Shown piece after piece: positions 8,350 to 17,530 of a DNA stretch of 58,129 nt. Made by a program: the position numbers and the translations under genes. This DNA is from Bryobacter sp. (GTDB lineage: Bacteria > Acidobacteriota > Terriglobia > Bryobacterales > Bryobacteraceae). The first letter of the stretch is position 1, and every line of letters begins with the position of its first letter. The notes under the pieces were generated by a model. That model was not told where the DNA came from, made no database searches, and saw only the letters and a list, made by a program, of their open reading frames with translations. The stretch spans positions 1 to 58,129 of the forward strand of contig JALHNI010000025.1 in the NCBI GenBank assembly GCA_022843605.1, in the 5' to 3' direction.

Positions 8350-10008
8350 ATGCCCCAAGTAGGTTCGGCAGTACCCACGTTTGACGCCATCGTAGTCGGA
8401 TCGGGAGCCACCGGCGGCTGGGCCGCCAAGAAACTCACTGAAGCTGGTATGCGAGTCGCCTTGGTGGAAGCTGGCGCCGCGCTCAACAAGAAGGATTTCA
8501 CCGAGCACACCAGCCCCTGGCAAATGCCCTATCTCGGTATGTCGCCCAAGGTCCTGAAGGATCGCCCCATCCAGGGTCGCTGCTATGCCTGTACCGAGTA
8601 CAACTCCAAATGGTTCGTGTCGGATGTCGAGAACCCTTACACCCAGGAGAAGCCTTTTTGGTGGATCCGTCAACGCATCGTCGGTGGGCGGTCACTCAGT
8701 TGGGGACGCCAATCCTATCGCATGTCGGCGCTTGATTTGGCCGGAGCTTCGCACGACGGTTATGACGTCGATTGGCCCATCACCTACTCGGAGATGGTGC
8801 CCTATTACGAGGAGGTGGAACGCTACGTCGGGATCTCCGGCCGCGCCGAAAACCTGCCCCAATTGCCGGATTCCATCTTTCTGCCCCCCATGGAGTTCAC
8901 CTGCGGTGAAACCAAACTGCGCGATGCGGTGAAGGCCAAGATGAACCGGACCGTCACCATGGGCCGCACCGCCATCCTGACGAAGAACCACAATGGCCGG
9001 GCCGCTTGCCACTATTGCGGACCCTGCGAACGCGGCTGTAACACCAATTCCTACTTCTCGTCTCCCGGCACCACCATCGCCGACGCCCAGAAGACCGGCC
9101 GCATGACCCTCTTCACCGACGCGCCCGTGGCCCGCATCCTGATGCGGGATGGCGGTAAAGCGCAGGGCATCGAATACATCGACGCCCGCACCCGCGAAGC
9201 TAAACGCATTCACGCCAAGTTCATAGTGATGTGCGCTTCGACGCTCGAGAGCACCCGCCTCCTGATGAATTCCAAGATCGCGAATTCTTCGGGAGTGCTC
9301 GGCACTCATCTGATGGATCACATCTATCAGGCCGGCGTCTCGGGCATCATGCCCATCGCCGAAGCGAAGCCCTGGGCCGGAATGCCCCGCCGGCCCAATG
9401 GCATCTACATTCCGCGCTTCCGCAACCTGAAGGAGAAGTCCACCAACGGCTTCATCCGCGGCTACGGCTACCAGGGCGGCTCTTCGCCAGGCTTCAACTT
9501 CGGCGCACCTGGCTTCGGCCCCAACTACAAAGAGGCCGTGCGCAAAGGCCTCTGGTCAATCAATATCGGCGCTTGGGGCGAGTGCCTCGCGCGTAAGGAG
9601 AACCGCGTCGAGATCGACACCACGCGGGTCGACGCCTATGGCATACCGGTGCTGAAAATCAATGCCGAGTGGGGCGACAACGAAAAGAAGCTCTGGCGCG
9701 ACGCGGTGGAGCAAGGCGCGGAGATGCTCGCCGCGGCTGGTGCCACCGAGATCAGGAAGGCGGCTCCGGACAACTTCTCCGTGCCCGGCTTCTGCATTCA
9801 TGAGACCGGTACTGCCCGCATGGGGAATGACCCGAAGACGAGCGTGTTCAATAAGTATTGTCAGTCCCACGACGTCGAGAATGTCTTCTGCACCGATGGT
9901 GCAGTGTGGGTCTCGTCGGGCTGCCAGAACCCGACCCTCACCATGATGGCCATCACCGTCCGCACTTGTGACTACATCGTCCGGGAGTACGCCAAGAAAA
10001 TCGCCTAG
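8350..10008 (+). CDS. GMC oxidoreductase, glucoside 3-dehydrogenase-like, with Fe-S-type cysteine motif
   Basis: FAD-dependent sugar oxidoreductase, 552 residues. The FAD fold opens with VVGSGATGG at 16-24. Four cysteines C220, C223, C226 and C230 (CHYCGPCERGC) match the hinge motif that holds a 3Fe-4S cluster in bacterial FAD glucose dehydrogenases. The C-terminal domain has the catalytic His in CIHETGTARMG near 478-488 and Asn in GCQNPTLT. Family members oxidise glucosides at C3, giving substrates for DUF1080 enzymes such as that at 6910. The usual small Tat subunit and cytochrome c partner are not adjacent. No signal peptide is present. The exact substrate is inferred. Confidence 0.88.
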   Translation: MPQVGSAVPTFDAIVVGSGATGGWAAKKLTEAGMRVALVEAGAALNKKDFTEHTSPWQMPYLGMSPKVLKDRPIQGRCYACTEYNSKWFVSDVENPYTQEKPFWWIRQRIVGGRSLSWGRQSYRMSALDLAGASHDGYDVDWPITYSEMVPYYEEVERYVGISGRAENLPQLPDSIFLPPMEFTCGETKLRDAVKAKMNRTVTMGRTAILTKNHNGRAACHYCGPCERGCNTNSYFSSPGTTIADAQKTGRMTLFTDAPVARILMRDGGKAQGIEYIDARTREAKRIHAKFIVMCASTLESTRLLMNSKIANSSGVLGTHLMDHIYQAGVSGIMPIAEAKPWAGMPRRPNGIYIPRFRNLKEKSTNGFIRGYGYQGGSSPGFNFGAPGFGPNYKEAVRKGLWSINIGAWGECLARKENRVEIDTTRVDAYGIPVLKINAEWGDNEKKLWRDAVEQGAEMLAAAGATEIRKAAPDNFSVPGFCIHETGTARMGNDPKTSVFNKYCQSHDVENVFCTDGAVWVSSGCQNPTLTMMAITVRTCDYIVREYAKKIA

Positions 10009-10014
10009 CGAAGT

Positions 10015-11823
10015 CTAGAAGAAGAAACTGACCCCGCCGCGCAGAGCGCGTGGCGTATGGATTAAAAGCATGCGCCGGCCAAGCGGGGTCTCGAGCGGCA
10101 GATAGCCCTGAGCTAACATGTTCCGCGCTTCGGCATGAATCTCCATGCGGCCCGGCATGCCAAAGACGCCAGGAACCGGTTGGCGCAAACTCAGGTTCAA
10201 CCCTGATTCCGGATAGGTCCGCTGCGTGAGGTACATGTGTCCCGGCGTCAGCGAGCGGTAATCCGTCCATTGGTAACTAGCACTCATCTTGGTGCCCAAA
10301 TTCGGCATGGTTCCGTTAATGCGCATCGTCACGTACAACTGCTGTGCGCGCCGCAATGCCGCGCGGATCTCGTGCGGGTCAACCACCGCCAACTCGCGTT
10401 GCTCGGTACGCAACACGCCGCCCCGGCCAATCGTGATCGAGGCGGAGAGGGAATCGTTCACCTTCTCGGTGATCGTCCCCGAGTAACCAGTTCGCTTAAA
10501 CGCGCCAACGTTGAACACGGAACTGTTAGAACTCAAGTCCGGCAGGAGTTCTGCTTGCGGCAAGAGACCATTCGCCCCCGCCATTGTCAACGCACCGTTG
10601 CTGACACTCTCCCGGTACGCAGCCAATGAAATTGTCCGGGTACCAATTACCTTGTGATAGCCCAGCTCGAAGTTCTCCGTCCGCTGCATCCGGGTCGATC
10701 CGCCCGCCAAAGTCAGTCGAGGGAACATACCCAGCGCAGCAAGATTCTGCGACAAGTCCGCATGCCGGTCCTCGCGTTGATCCAGCAGTTCGATCGGAGG
10801 CGCGCCGGAACTAAAGCCAAACTCAATGGCTCCGAGCGAACCCAAATCGTAGGTCGCACGGGCATAGGGGCTGAAATAGTTCAGCCGCTCGATAAATGTC
10901 ACCGAGTCGAGGGAAAAGCCATACTCCATCAGGAGTTCATCAGTCAGTTGCTTCTTCTCCGCCACGGCCAACGACAACGTCCGCAACATGGGGGCACCCG
11001 AACCAGCCAGAATGCCGCCAGACGCCCGCATAGGAAGGTGAACCTGACGCATGGTCAACGTGACTTCCGGATTCAGCAGCGCCGCGTCGGTGGTGCCACG
11101 CCGGTAACTGGTCAGGAAACCAGCCATGGGCGAGCCATTCACCGGCGAATAGCCGACATTGCCACTCACTCCGAGTTGATTCGCCCCGAACAACGAAGTG
11201 GCCATCGCGAATGCCGTGCCGAGATCCTGCTGGCTCGAATAAGCAGCCGACTCTCCCGCTGAAACCTTCACCAGTCCTCGGGTATCGGAAAAAACGCTAG
11301 ATTCGTGATGTGCCGCGGGTTGAGTAATGTCGTAGCCCGGCAGCAATCGCAGGACAGGGCGGGTCGTGGACGCTCCGCGAAGAACCCATTTCCATTCTTC
11401 GCTCATCAGCTTGGCCGCACCTGGAGCGGATATGAACAACTCCACTGAACTCAATAAGCTCGCCAAATGAATATTCAGGAAGCTGGCCCGGCCGGCCTGT
11501 ACCTGAATATTGCTCTTCATTGCCGGCACGAAGCTGGCCAACGTCACCTTAATGCTGTAGATGTCGGGGAGGACTTGGTCGAAAGCGAACTGGCCCCGTT
11601 CGTTGGTCACGGCGCGAACGATGGGCCGGTCATAACGATTCAAGAGCCAAACCGTGGCACCCATTTGAGTGCTACCCGCCGCGTCGGCGACTACGCCCAG
11701 GACTGTACCCGGGGTGAACGCCACCGGCACCGCGAGACGGCGAGCCTCAGCGGCCTCAATGGCACTGACGGACGCTCCCGCGGCGAGGAGACTAAGAACG
11801 AAGGGACGCAATAGATCCTTCAC
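10015..11823 (-). CDS. Carboxypeptidase-regulatory-domain outer-membrane protein (TonB-receptor-like)
   Basis: From GTG 11823 the product is 602 residues. A signal peptide (LRPFVLSLLAAGASVSA) is followed by one carboxypeptidase-regulatory domain (VLGVVADAAGSTQMGATVWL, residues about 40-120) and a long beta-rich region ending in the aromatic GGVSFFF typical of outer-membrane barrels. No clear plug domain is visible, so it may be a reduced Oar-like receptor or porin. The start is uncertain: an in-frame TTG at 11862 is also possible. It follows the GWxTD gene by about 40 nt and is probably co-transcribed. The ligand is unknown. Confidence 0.7.
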   Translation of the reverse strand: MKDLLRPFVLSLLAAGASVSAIEAAEARRLAVPVAFTPGTVLGVVADAAGSTQMGATVWLLNRYDRPIVRAVTNERGQFAFDQVLPDIYSIKVTLASFVPAMKSNIQVQAGRASFLNIHLASLLSSVELFISAPGAAKLMSEEWKWVLRGASTTRPVLRLLPGYDITQPAAHHESSVFSDTRGLVKVSAGESAAYSSQQDLGTAFAMATSLFGANQLGVSGNVGYSPVNGSPMAGFLTSYRRGTTDAALLNPEVTLTMRQVHLPMRASGGILAGSGAPMLRTLSLAVAEKKQLTDELLMEYGFSLDSVTFIERLNYFSPYARATYDLGSLGAIEFGFSSGAPPIELLDQREDRHADLSQNLAALGMFPRLTLAGGSTRMQRTENFELGYHKVIGTRTISLAAYRESVSNGALTMAGANGLLPQAELLPDLSSNSSVFNVGAFKRTGYSGTITEKVNDSLSASITIGRGGVLRTEQRELAVVDPHEIRAALRRAQQLYVTMRINGTMPNLGTKMSASYQWTDYRSLTPGHMYLTQRTYPESGLNLSLRQPVPGVFGMPGRMEIHAEARNMLAQGYLPLETPLGRRMLLIHTPRALRGGVSFFF

Positions 11824-11865
11824 CGGCTGACCTGCCCTCCAATGTGGCAGGAATACTGACAAATA

Positions 11866-13530
11866 CTACGATACCGTAAATATGGCAGACGGAGTCAGAA
11901 TCTGGTTTGAGTTCTTGTCCGTTACCTTCATCTTGAGCGTGTACTGTCCCGGTTCCAAACTTTGAAGCGGCAGTAGTTTTTCGATCGTCACTTGCGTCGC
12001 CGATGCGCCGGCGATGTCCTTCACTTCTTCCGAAAACTCGAACACCTTCTGGTTTGAGCCGTTTCGCACCACTTCGTACTCGATGGTGCCATTCGGCTTC
12101 TTGGTCTTTTCATCCGGCGAGAAGTTATAGAAGTTGGCGAAAATGCCCATCTTTTCGTCGCGGCGGAAGCTCTCGCCTACCCGCGGCCGGACCTTGGAGG
12201 TACCGATCACAAATTGGCCCGCGCCAATCTGCTTCGTCGGCACCTTCTCGATCATGTCGGCGAGAATCATCGAACTCATCCCGAGCTTTTCGTCGTCAAA
12301 ACGAGGCACATCCAGCGCCATCTCGAAGTTGTTCATGTTGCCACCGATCACGTCCTTGGCAACAACATTCAGCCGGTAGCGGCCGGGAGGCAGAGGGATC
12401 GCATTCTGGTAGATCGACTTGCCCTTCGACGCCTCTCCCAGCATCTCCGTCGGCACTTCGATCGAAACCGGATGCTCGAAGACGTTCGCTACGCGGCGCG
12501 TCATCGTGGTGACCCGGGCATAGATGTTCACCATGGCCTTCGACAGATTCGCCTCCTGCTTGAACTGAAGGTCCTTCCGCTCGAACTGAATGGTCACGTA
12601 GGAGTTCACCGTGGCGTTAGTCATCTTCACGAAATCCACCCGAACTTGCATTGGAAGCACGTTGAAGGTGATCTTCGAGTTAACCTGCGCTTCCAGGTCG
12701 CGGAACTTGATCTTCGGCGCCTTCTGCAGGTTGGCGAACTGCTGCAAGCGCTCAAACTGGTTCATGCGCATCGGCATGGCCTGATTGCCCGTACCGAGAC
12801 GCGTACCGTCCGTGCGGCTGAAGCGATCCGTCTTGCTCGACAGACCCATCTGCTCGTATAGCGTCAAACCAGCACCCGGCACCATCATCAGAGCGTCTTT
12901 TTCAGACGGATCCATGGTCATGCGGAATTCGCCGGTCATCGTCGTGTCAACAAACTCGATGTTGATGTCCTGTCCGATGCCCTCAATCCAGCGATAGCGC
13001 CATTTTTGGAAAGGGTAAGTGGACGTTGTACCGCCACCTTCTTCGATCGGGCGCTCATAGGTACCACCTGACGGGTGATCTTCAAGTTCATCCGGCGGAC
13101 CAAAGGTGATGTAGATCCGGCCACGATCACTCTTCCATCCGGGGATACCCGAAGCAAACCGCTCATTCGTATAGGCGATCCGGCGGTAGTGCTCTTCCTT
13201 GTATTCGTTTTCCTGAGAATCCGGGGACGGGTCACGACGCAGCCAGAACTGCTCAATAAACTGCTCGCGCTCTTCGTCCGTCGCCAAGCGCTTCCAGGTC
13301 GTCCGCTCTTCATCGGTAATGATGTAGGTGACGTCCTCGTTCAGCCACTTGCGGAACGGGGTTTCGAGTTCCTTGCGCAGCTTTTCTTCGCGTTTCCGCT
13401 TCTCTTTCTCAGAGAGCGGCTTCGCAATCGTTTCCCGCTGACCGTTTTCCGCGGCCTTCTTGTCGGCCGCCAGTGCCGCGCCGGTGAGCGCGATTCCCGT
13501 GATGAGCAGTCCAAGCGCTAGATGTCGCAT
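11866..13530 (-). CDS. GWxTD domain-containing exported protein
   Basis: A 554-residue protein with a Sec signal peptide (LALGLLITGIALTGAALA), a charged stretch (EKEKRKREEKLRKEL) and an N-terminal GWxTD domain at about 60-170, recognised by WLNEDVTYIITDEE, FIEQFWLRRDP and GRIYITFGPPDE. The rest is beta-rich with two Ig-like segments. The domain is common in Acidobacteriota and Bacteroidota and has no established function. It is probably co-transcribed with the receptor-like gene downstream, which suggests a cell-envelope role. A good sigma70-type promoter with a palindrome over the -10 lies upstream. Confidence 0.88.
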   Translation of the reverse strand: MRHLALGLLITGIALTGAALAADKKAAENGQRETIAKPLSEKEKRKREEKLRKELETPFRKWLNEDVTYIITDEERTTWKRLATDEEREQFIEQFWLRRDPSPDSQENEYKEEHYRRIAYTNERFASGIPGWKSDRGRIYITFGPPDELEDHPSGGTYERPIEEGGGTTSTYPFQKWRYRWIEGIGQDINIEFVDTTMTGEFRMTMDPSEKDALMMVPGAGLTLYEQMGLSSKTDRFSRTDGTRLGTGNQAMPMRMNQFERLQQFANLQKAPKIKFRDLEAQVNSKITFNVLPMQVRVDFVKMTNATVNSYVTIQFERKDLQFKQEANLSKAMVNIYARVTTMTRRVANVFEHPVSIEVPTEMLGEASKGKSIYQNAIPLPPGRYRLNVVAKDVIGGNMNNFEMALDVPRFDDEKLGMSSMILADMIEKVPTKQIGAGQFVIGTSKVRPRVGESFRRDEKMGIFANFYNFSPDEKTKKPNGTIEYEVVRNGSNQKVFEFSEEVKDIAGASATQVTIEKLLPLQSLEPGQYTLKMKVTDKNSNQILTPSAIFTVS

Positions 13531-13585
13531 GTCTCGTCTTCTTCCCGTCCTTGCGTCAGATTTCTACGCAATTAGACCTAGTTTG

Positions 13586-13615
13586 ATTCTAGGCCTGTCA
13601 GCGAAACACAGTCAA
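13586..13615 (-). promoter_or_regulatory. Sigma70 promoter of the GWxTD operon
   Basis: On the minus strand TTGACT (13615-13610), an 18-nt spacer and TAGAAT (13591-13586), giving a leader of about 50 nt. The inverted repeat CCTAG-N7-CTAGG (13577-13593) covers the -10, where a bound repressor would block polymerase. The remaining divergent region to galE shows nothing else clear. Confidence 0.55.
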
Positions 13616-13786
13616 GGCTCATCTCGCCGTCGCGTCACACGATTTAACATTCTTTCTTTCTAATAACTTAACTGTCACTGGCCTTCACAGGTGATCGCAC
13701 ACTGTGGCGTTCCAGCCACACCCGCTCTCGCCATCGGTGAGCAGAAATCCGTCGCCCCACCTAGTTTATTCCCCCACCGAGGTCGA

Positions 13787-13806
13787 TATACTGTTGATTC
13801 GGAGGA
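13787..13806 (+). promoter_or_regulatory. galE -10 element and ribosome-binding site
   Basis: TATACT (13787-13792) has a weak -35 upstream. GGAGGA (13801-13806) lies 10 nt before GTG 13817 and decides the start: an upstream in-frame GTG at 13691 would add 42 residues that do not belong to the epimerase fold. Confidence 0.5.
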
Positions 13807-13816
13807 CTTGGACCTA

Positions 13817-14800
13817 GTGCGTGTTCTGGTATGCGGAGGAGCCGGCTACATCGGTAGCCACACGGCCAAACTATTGGCGCAACGCGGGCATACGCCCGTT
13901 GTCTACGATGACCTATCCTACGGCCACGATTGGGCTGTAAAGTGGGGCCCGCTCGAACGGGGTGATCTCGGCGATGCCGTTCGGCTCAAGGAAGTCATCC
14001 AGCGCCATCAGATTGAAGCCGTCGTGCATTTTGCCGCCTTCATCCAGGTCGGGGAAAGCGTTCAGCTGCCCGCCAAGTACTACCGCAACAATTTCGTCAA
14101 CACTCTTACCCTGCTGGAAACCATGGTCGAAACCGGCGTGCGCGACATCATCTTCAGTTCCACCGCAGCCACCTACGGCATGCCGGAGCAGATGCCGATC
14201 CCGGAAAGCGAAAAGCAGTTGCCGATCAACCCGTACGGTGAGTCCAAGCTCTTTGTGGAGTATGCTTTGCGTGCCTTCGCCAAAGCGCACGGCATTCGCT
14301 GGGTGGTCTTCCGCTACTTCAATGCCGCGGGTGCCGACCCCGACTGCGAAATCGGCGAGGACCATACTCCCGAATCGCACCTGATCCCCTTAATCATTCA
14401 AGCCGCCCTTGGACAACGGCCCCACATCAGCGTTTTTGGTACCGACTACCCCACCAAGGACGGCACCTGTGTGCGGGACTACATCCACATCTGCGATCTG
14501 GCCGAGGCCCACGTCACCGCCCTGGACTATCTGCGCAAGGGCGGCGAAGCGACGGCGCTGAACCTGGGCACTGGCGAAGGCTACACGGTGCGAGAGGTGA
14601 TTCAAGCCGTGGAGCGCGTCTCCGGCAAGCCCGTGCCGGTGGCCGATCATCCGCGCCGCGACGGCGACTCCGCCAGTCTGGTGGCCGACGCGCGCCGGGC
14701 TCGCGAAGTCCTGGGCTGGGAACCCAAACTCTCCCACATCGACGACCTCGTCCGCACCGCCTGGCGCTGGCACTCCAGCCGCCTGCCCGAATCAAAGTGA
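13817..14800 (+). CDS. galE: UDP-glucose 4-epimerase
   Basis: Interconverts UDP-glucose and UDP-galactose using bound NAD, in the Leloir pathway and envelope polysaccharide synthesis. The 327 residues begin with the Rossmann motif VLVCGGAGYIGSH. The catalytic residues appear in SSTAATYG and the YGESK pair of Tyr and Lys near residues 142-146. RYFNAAGA and DYIHICDLAEAH are GalE signatures. Start GTG 13817 follows a strong GGAGGA. It is a single-gene unit, convergent with the beta-propeller gene 4 bp away. A second, more distant epimerase lies at 43191. Confidence 0.94.
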   Translation: MRVLVCGGAGYIGSHTAKLLAQRGHTPVVYDDLSYGHDWAVKWGPLERGDLGDAVRLKEVIQRHQIEAVVHFAAFIQVGESVQLPAKYYRNNFVNTLTLLETMVETGVRDIIFSSTAATYGMPEQMPIPESEKQLPINPYGESKLFVEYALRAFAKAHGIRWVVFRYFNAAGADPDCEIGEDHTPESHLIPLIIQAALGQRPHISVFGTDYPTKDGTCVRDYIHICDLAEAHVTALDYLRKGGEATALNLGTGEGYTVREVIQAVERVSGKPVPVADHPRRDGDSASLVADARRAREVLGWEPKLSHIDDLVRTAWRWHSSRLPESK

Positions 14801-14804
14801 GATC

Positions 14805-16265
14805 CTAGCGAGTCTCGGCAAAGCGCAGAGAAAACACGTCTGCGTCCTTCAATTGCAGGCGCAATCGCACCGTTTGGCCCAGCAGCGAGGAGAGTTCCCC
14901 GCCCTTCCAACTCACGGTCCTCGAGATGCGGTCGCCAATCAGTTCGCTGCACTCTTGCAAGCCGAACCCTGGCAGCGCCACGCCGCTCGGGCTCTGCAGT
15001 TCCGCCTGCACGAAGCCCGCCGCCGATGTCGCGTAGTTTAACTCCAACTGCCGGCCCGTAAAGCGGAACGGCTTGGTCACCATCTCACCCCCCTTGTAAG
15101 GTGCGGACAACGACGAAAAGCCATCCAGCCGCAGGCTGTAGCGCGCCAGGTAAGCCGCCTTCTGCCCGTAGCGCCGGTTGACGTAGAACGACATCTCACT
15201 CGCCGAAGTCGGCACAACATTCAGCCCTGGATAGTTGTCTCGCGACACCCAATGCTCCACGCCCACGCCCGGCCGCAGAAAGCCCTCGAGAAACGTACGG
15301 TCATAACGCAGCCCGCCCCGCGTCGTCATCAGGATGCCGTCGGCGCAATCCTTGAAGTACTGCGGGTGTACGCCAATCGCCGCAGCCTCCTCTGCGCTGA
15401 TCACCTGCCGGCCCGGCATAAAGCGGGCCGCAATCGAAACGGAGAGATGCGGCGCCCGAAAATACGGGCTCGTCTGATTCGTGTAGATGTGCTCCGGCGG
15501 AGCGTCGCCAAAGTTCATCTCTTCTCCTGGCGTCCACGTCAGGAAATCGTCGCTCGTCGCTCGCGACACCCAGCGTACCCGGCCCATCCCCGGCACCGGC
15601 TTAAAAGTGCGGTAATAGCACAGATACTTGCCCTCCGCCGCGGACCAGAACGCCAGGTTCTGCGAGTCATACACCGAAGCCGTCTTCGCCGGGGGCAATA
15701 GCGGCTGCTCGCGAATCTTCGTCCAGTGCACGCCATCGGCGCTCACGAAGCCAGCCAAACCACTGTCCCGCGTGCCACCTATCGCTTTGAAGCGCTGTGC
15801 TGCCGGCACTCCGGGCCGCGCATCCAGAAACGGGCAGAAGTTGTGCGAGTACGGCGCCTGGCGCGCCAGAATGACGCTATTCTGCTTCGATCCTGCAACT
15901 TCATGCAGCCCCAGATTCGGCCGTGTCCAATGCAGGCCATCGCGAGAATGCGCGTAGCAGGTGACTTCCGCCTCCTGGCCATCGGCCCCCGCGGTCGGAA
16001 TTCCGCGGTAGTAGAGATGGTAATCCCCGCCGTCCTGAATCACGGTGAAGTAGCCGGAGAAAGATCCTTCCCAGGGCCGATCCAGAAACAGCGCGGGCTC
16101 GCGTTCAATCGGCACGTGCAACCGCAGGTCTGCCCCGTCGAGACGGTCGATCAACCACCGGTCAACAAACAACTCACGGCGTGAGCCCAGGGAGAGCGGA
16201 GATGCATCAGGCGCGGCCGCCCACGCGGTGGCCCTGGCGGCGGCAAGAAAGGTTCGGCGTTGCAT
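14805..16265 (-). CDS. Exported protein with glycosidase-like five-bladed beta-propeller
   Basis: A 486-residue protein. The N-terminus MQRRTFLAAA followed by an alanine-rich stretch is a Tat-type signal. The body has repeated SRDGLHWT, SADGVHWT and SDDFLTWTPG motifs, the blade pattern of GH32/GH43/GH62-like propellers, in about residues 90-380. A C-terminal beta-sandwich of about 110 residues follows. I could not place it in a numbered glycoside hydrolase family or identify the catalytic acids. It is divergent from an MFS transporter gene 44 bp away, so the two may act on the same sugar. Confidence 0.7.
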   Translation of the reverse strand: MQRRTFLAAARATAWAAAPDASPLSLGSRRELFVDRWLIDRLDGADLRLHVPIEREPALFLDRPWEGSFSGYFTVIQDGGDYHLYYRGIPTAGADGQEAEVTCYAHSRDGLHWTRPNLGLHEVAGSKQNSVILARQAPYSHNFCPFLDARPGVPAAQRFKAIGGTRDSGLAGFVSADGVHWTKIREQPLLPPAKTASVYDSQNLAFWSAAEGKYLCYYRTFKPVPGMGRVRWVSRATSDDFLTWTPGEEMNFGDAPPEHIYTNQTSPYFRAPHLSVSIAARFMPGRQVISAEEAAAIGVHPQYFKDCADGILMTTRGGLRYDRTFLEGFLRPGVGVEHWVSRDNYPGLNVVPTSASEMSFYVNRRYGQKAAYLARYSLRLDGFSSLSAPYKGGEMVTKPFRFTGRQLELNYATSAAGFVQAELQSPSGVALPGFGLQECSELIGDRISRTVSWKGGELSSLLGQTVRLRLQLKDADVFSLRFAETR

Positions 16266-16297
16266 AACTTACTCATCGTAGTCCGGCTGGCAGGCCG

Positions 16298-16303
16298 TAC
16301 AAT
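16298..16303 (+). promoter_or_regulatory. -10 hexamer 6 nt before the MFS start
   Basis: TACAAT, 6 nt, then TTG 16310. There is no Shine-Dalgarno sequence; a leaderless mRNA starting with UUG would be unusual, so an internal start remains possible. Confidence 0.35.
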
Positions 16304-16309
16304 GAAGCC

Positions 16310-17530
16310 TTGCAGAACAGCCCCCATTACAAATGGATCCTCGCGGGCACCCTGTTCTTCGTTAGCGCGCTCAACTACGCTGACCGTACCAGCGTCACTT
16401 CGGTCTACGCGCTGCTCAAGACCGATATGGGTTTCACCGACGTCGCCCTTGGCGCCATGGGCTCGGTCTTCCTTTGGAGCTACGCGCTCACCTCTCCCTT
16501 TGGCGGATACCTCGGAGACCGCTTCGCACGCGGCCGCCTGATCATCTGGAGCCTGGCCGGTTGGAGCCTGGTGACGCTGCTTACGGGCCTTGCCGTTCTG
16601 CCCTGGCAGTTGCTCGCCATGCGGGCCTTGCTCGGCATTGTGGAGGCGTTTTACCTGCCTGCCGCCTTTGCGCTGGTTGCCGAGTATCACCAGCAGGAGA
16701 CCCGCGGCACCGCGCTCAGCCTGCTCACCCTGGGCAATACTCTCGGCATGGTAGGCGGCGGAACCCTCGCCGGTTACCTCGGACAAGCTTACGGCTGGCG
16801 AACGCCGCTCGTCGCCCTCGGCCTCGCCGGACTGCTGCTCGCCGTCATCTGCCGCTTCATCCTGCCGCTCCACCGTGCGCCACTCATCGCCAATCAGCCC
16901 GCCGTCTCGTTTGGCACCGCCGTCACCACTCTCGCCCGCGTCCCCACCATCCTCATCCTCACCGCCGCCGGCTTGCTCACCTCCATCGGCAGTTGGGTCT
17001 TCATCAATTGGCTACCGCTGTATTTTCACGAGAACTTCCGTTTATCCCTCGGCCAAGCCGGCTTTCTCGGCTCCTCACTGGTGAACGTCAGCGGCGCGGT
17101 CGCGTTAGCCACAGGCGGCTATGTCTCTGACCGGGTCGCCGCTCGCGGACCCCATCGCCGCATGTGGATGCAAGCCATCCTCATCCTGTGCGCCGCGCCC
17201 GTCCTGCTCGTCTTTCTCATCACCAAGAACCAGACCGCCGTCATGGCTGCCCTGGTCGTGTACTCGCTGCTGCGCGCCAGCGCGGACCTCAACATCATTC
17301 CGCTGCTGTGCGACCTCGCCGGCGCGGACAAACGGTCCACCGTCATCGGCCTCACCAACATGCTGAATACGATGGCCGGCGGGGCAGGCGTCTTTGTTGC
17401 CGGAGCGCTCAAAAGCACCGCCGGACTGGACGGGGTCTTCGCCAGCGTCGCCGGTATTTTGGCGCTGGACGCAGCCCTGCTCTTCACCGGCTGCGTCCTC
17501 TTTCTGAAACGAGACTTGGCTAGGACTTGA
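16310..17530 (+). CDS. MFS transporter (anion:cation symporter type)
   Basis: Inner-membrane secondary transporter, 406 residues with 12 predicted helices in two halves. The first helices carry LNYADRTSVTSVYALLKTD, and the loop between helices 2 and 3 has GYLGDRFARGR, the MFS motif. The pattern is closest to the anion:cation symporter branch, which takes up hexuronates, sialic acid and similar sugar acids. It sits beside an exported beta-propeller gene, which fits uptake of a released sugar. It begins with TTG at 16310, directly after a -10 hexamer. Its 3' end overlaps ridA by 11 bp. Confidence 0.85.
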   Translation: MQNSPHYKWILAGTLFFVSALNYADRTSVTSVYALLKTDMGFTDVALGAMGSVFLWSYALTSPFGGYLGDRFARGRLIIWSLAGWSLVTLLTGLAVLPWQLLAMRALLGIVEAFYLPAAFALVAEYHQQETRGTALSLLTLGNTLGMVGGGTLAGYLGQAYGWRTPLVALGLAGLLLAVICRFILPLHRAPLIANQPAVSFGTAVTTLARVPTILILTAAGLLTSIGSWVFINWLPLYFHENFRLSLGQAGFLGSSLVNVSGAVALATGGYVSDRVAARGPHRRMWMQAILILCAAPVLLVFLITKNQTAVMAALVVYSLLRASADLNIIPLLCDLAGADKRSTVIGLTNMLNTMAGGAGVFVAGALKSTAGLDGVFASVAGILALDAALLFTGCVLFLKRDLART

